Of a stretch of 64,000 bases of DNA, positions 61,508-64,000 are shown piece after piece. Below the pieces are notes generated by a model. That model saw only the letters and a program-made list of their open reading frames with translations, had not been told where the DNA came from and searched no databases. A program made the translations under genes and the position numbers. Each line of letters starts with the position of its first letter. The first letter of the stretch is position 1. Source of the stretch: an uncultured Pelagibacteraceae bacterium (GTDB lineage Bacteria > Pseudomonadota > Alphaproteobacteria > Pelagibacterales > Pelagibacteraceae); contig CACHQB010000002.1 of the NCBI GenBank assembly GCA_902581925.1, forward strand, positions 1 to 64,000, in the 5' to 3' direction.

Positions 61508-62323
61508 ATGATTAAACAAGCAATTATTCCTTTAGCTGGACTCGGTACTCGATTACTACCTTTAACAAGTGTTTTTGCTAAAGAGCTTCTACCCATTAAT
61601 GGAAGACCAGGAATCGAATATATTCTTGACGAATGCATCGAGGCAGGTATTAAAGAGATTATATTTATTATCTCCACTAAAAAATTAATGATTAAAAAAT
61701 ATTTTTATTGTGATCAGTTTTATAAAAATATTTTAAAAAAAAAGAAAGATTTAAGAATAAATAATGAATATAAAAAGATACTTAAATATAAAAATAAAAT
61801 TAAATTTGTATTTCAGAACATTCCAAAGGGAACAGGTGATGCTGTTCTTAAAACTCAAAAATATATTAAAAGTAATTATTTCTTAATGTTATTACCTGAT
61901 GATTTAATAATAAAAAAAAATTGTTCTAAGTCAATGATCAAAGTTCATAAAAAATATCATGCCTCTGTTATGGCATCTATGAAAGTAAAAAAAAACAATG
62001 TTTCAAGATGGGGGATATATAAAATTAATAAAAAATTAAATAAAAGAAATTATGTAATTGATAGCGTTGTTGAAAAACCATCTGTAAAAAAAGCTCCATC
62101 TAAATATGCTGTCATTGGAAGATATATATTGCCGCGAACAATTTTCAAAAAAATTAAATCTCTTAAACCAGTCAAAGGTAAAGAGATACATATTACTGAT
62201 GCAATACAGCTATTAATAAATGATAAAGAAAAATTTGTAGCTCATAATTTTGAAGGTAAATATCTTGATTGTGGAACAATGAGAGGCTACGTAAACTCCT
62301 CAAAACAAATAGGAAAAATATGA
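61508..62323 (+). CDS. galU: UTP-glucose-1-phosphate uridylyltransferase
   Basis: AIIPLAGLGTRLLPLTSVFAKELLPINGRPGIEYILDECIEAGI, VEKPSVKKAPSKYAVIGRYIL. Confidence 0.95.
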   Translation: MIKQAIIPLAGLGTRLLPLTSVFAKELLPINGRPGIEYILDECIEAGIKEIIFIISTKKLMIKKYFYCDQFYKNILKKKKDLRINNEYKKILKYKNKIKFVFQNIPKGTGDAVLKTQKYIKSNYFLMLLPDDLIIKKNCSKSMIKVHKKYHASVMASMKVKKNNVSRWGIYKINKKLNKRNYVIDSVVEKPSVKKAPSKYAVIGRYILPRTIFKKIKSLKPVKGKEIHITDAIQLLINDKEKFVAHNFEGKYLDCGTMRGYVNSSKQIGKI

Positions 62324-63618
62324 AATTGTGTATGATTGGCACTGGTTATGTCGGCTTAGTTAGTGGAGTCTGTTTTTCTGACTTAGGTAATGATGTAATA
62401 TGTGTTGATAAAGACATTAAAAAAATTAACAATTTAAAAAAAGGTATTATTCCTATTTATGAACCAGGTTTAGAAGAATTAGTTTTAAAAAATTATAAGA
62501 ATAAAAGACTGAATTTTTCAACAAATTTAAAAGAATCGGTGAAAAAATCAGATATTGTTTTTATATGCGTAGGTACACCAACCAAAAAAAATAGTAATAA
62601 TGCTGATTTAAGTCAAGTATATGTTGTGGCAAAAGAAATATCCAAATCCATTAAAAAATTTAAAATTATAATTAATAAGTCCACAGTGCCTGTAACAACA
62701 GGTGATGAACTTGAAAAAATTATATCTAAAAAAGTTAATAAAAAACTCTTTTCCGTAGTGTCTAATCCTGAATTTTTAAGAGAAGGTGATGCTATTAGAG
62801 ATTTTATTTATCCAGATAGAGTGGTAGTTGGATCAAATGATAGTAGGTCTCATAGAATATTAAAAAGTTTATATTCACCATTAATTTCAAAAGGTGCTAA
62901 TTTTGTTTCTACAAAAAGAAGAGCGGCTGAATTAATAAAATATGCTTCGAATGCTTTTTTAGCAACAAAGATTACCTTCATAAATGAAATAGCAAATTTA
63001 TGCGAAAAAACTGGTATAGATATTGAGGATATCTCAATAGGAATTGGACTTGATAAAAGAATTGGTAGTAGATTTTTAAGAGCTGGACCTGCATTTGGAG
63101 GATCATGTTTTCCGAAAGATACTAAAGCTTTAATTTCAACTGCTGATAAATTCAAAACTAATTTATCTGTCGTAAAAAGCGTTGTCAGATCTAATGATTT
63201 AAGATCTAATTTATTATCCAAAAGAGTTAGTCTTATTTTGAAAAATAAAATTAAAAATAAAGTTGTATCTTTTTTAGGTGTAACTTTTAAAGCAAATACC
63301 GATGATATGAGAGACTCATCTAGCTTAAAATTAATCCCGTTCTTATCAAAAAAAGGTGCAAAAATTAAATATTATGATCCTACTGGATCAAAAAAAGAAT
63401 TTAAAAAATTAAAAAATGTTGAATTTTCTAATTCAATACAGGAATCAGTCAAAGGAGCAGATATTGTAATTATACATACGGAATGGAATGATTTTAAATC
63501 AATTAATTTCAAAAAATTTTCAAAAAATAAAAAACTTATTATTTACGATATGAGAAATATTTATTCACCAAATAAAATTAACAAACTTGGCTTAAAATAT
63601 TTTGGTATTGGAAGATAA
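62320..63618 (+). CDS. ugd: UDP-glucose 6-dehydrogenase
   Basis: MKLCMIGTGYVGLVSGVCFSDLGNDVICVDKD, GPAFGGSCFPKDTKAL, FKANTDDMRDSSSLKLI; true start at 62320 (ATGA overlap with galU), not 62269. Confidence 0.96.
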   Translation: MKLCMIGTGYVGLVSGVCFSDLGNDVICVDKDIKKINNLKKGIIPIYEPGLEELVLKNYKNKRLNFSTNLKESVKKSDIVFICVGTPTKKNSNNADLSQVYVVAKEISKSIKKFKIIINKSTVPVTTGDELEKIISKKVNKKLFSVVSNPEFLREGDAIRDFIYPDRVVVGSNDSRSHRILKSLYSPLISKGANFVSTKRRAAELIKYASNAFLATKITFINEIANLCEKTGIDIEDISIGIGLDKRIGSRFLRAGPAFGGSCFPKDTKALISTADKFKTNLSVVKSVVRSNDLRSNLLSKRVSLILKNKIKNKVVSFLGVTFKANTDDMRDSSSLKLIPFLSKKGAKIKYYDPTGSKKEFKKLKNVEFSNSIQESVKGADIVIIHTEWNDFKSINFKKFSKNKKLIIYDMRNIYSPNKINKLGLKYFGIGR

Positions 63619-63619
63619 T

Positions 63620-64000
63620 TTAATATAATTCGAAAATTGCATCAACTTCAACAGAAACACCAAGCGGCAAGCTATTTGTACTTACTGCAGCTCTAGTGTG
63701 CATTCCTGCTTCACCAAAAATTGAAGCTATTAAATCAGAAGCACCATTAATTACTTTTGGTTGGTCTGTAAAATTATCATTTGAATTAACAAAACCTGTT
63801 AATTTTACGCACGATTTAATTTTAGAAAGATCTCCATCACAAGCTACTTTTGCTTGAGCTATTATACTTAAACCACATCTTTCTGCTGCTTTATAACCTT
63901 CTTCAACCGATAAATCTTTTCCAATTTTTCCTTTTATTAGTTCATTATTTTCTGAAATAGAAATTTGTCCAGAAATATAAAGTAAATTTCCAATAATTTT
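63620..64000 (-). CDS. RidA/YjgF-family protein, truncated by window edge (not in the supplied ORF track)
   Basis: Reverse-strand translation ...GNLLYISGQISISENNELIKGKIG...FGEAGMHTRAAVSTNSLPLGVSVEVDAIFELY*, typical of RidA family C-termini. Confidence 0.9.
   Translation of the reverse strand, partial: KIIGNLLYISGQISISENNELIKGKIGKDLSVEEGYKAAERCGLSIIAQAKVACDGDLSKIKSCVKLTGFVNSNDNFTDQPKVINGASDLIASIFGEAGMHTRAAVSTNSLPLGVSVEVDAIFELY

Noticed and set aside
62269-62319. N-terminal extension of ugd and the upstream ATG of panC (61503)
   Set aside because: Rossmann start MKLCMIGTGYVG at 62320 and MKILLNNTSL at 61473 fit the families; extensions are non-homologous-looking.

Overview
This 64 kb window is a compact, AT-rich alphaproteobacterial chromosome segment. 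Gene content, order and base composition are most like SAR11/Pelagibacterales (inference, no database search run). Most of it is core genome. It begins with the 3' part of glmS, then a class II DAHP synthase, nadE, cysS, cimA and rpsD. A minus-strand block follows: grx-bolA-purL-purQ-purS-purC-purB-map-sfsA. After rlmB and four tRNAs comes tuf-trnW-secE-nusG-rplKAJL-rpoBC-rpsLG-fusA, then the S10/spc/alpha ribosomal super-operon through rplQ. The window ends with rluC-like, lipB, mgtE, panC, galU, ugd and a partial RidA gene. Accessory content lies in two adjacent stretches. About 17.15-22.74 kb is a five-gene envelope/glycan-modification-like operon. About 22.80-27.16 kb is the most interesting region. 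There, the promoter plus 5' half of tRNA-Leu(UAA) occurs three times as direct repeats, and only the last copy is an intact tRNA. The copies bracket two tandem cargo units of 2963 and 1250 bp in which no recombinase gene is visible. Both units share one layout in exact register: three GACY-type boxes at a 10-bp period starting 62 bp after the tRNA start, then a unit-specific 11-bp doublet plus AGAGAGATAA at exactly +185. That doublet+AGAGAGATAA block recurs as a direct repeat at the distal end of each cargo. I interpret these as integrase-less (satellite or cargo-only) tRNA-targeting mobile elements, split in the anticodon loop. One carries a secreted protein with a 44-aa tandem repeat; the other carries three overlapping small membrane-protein genes.
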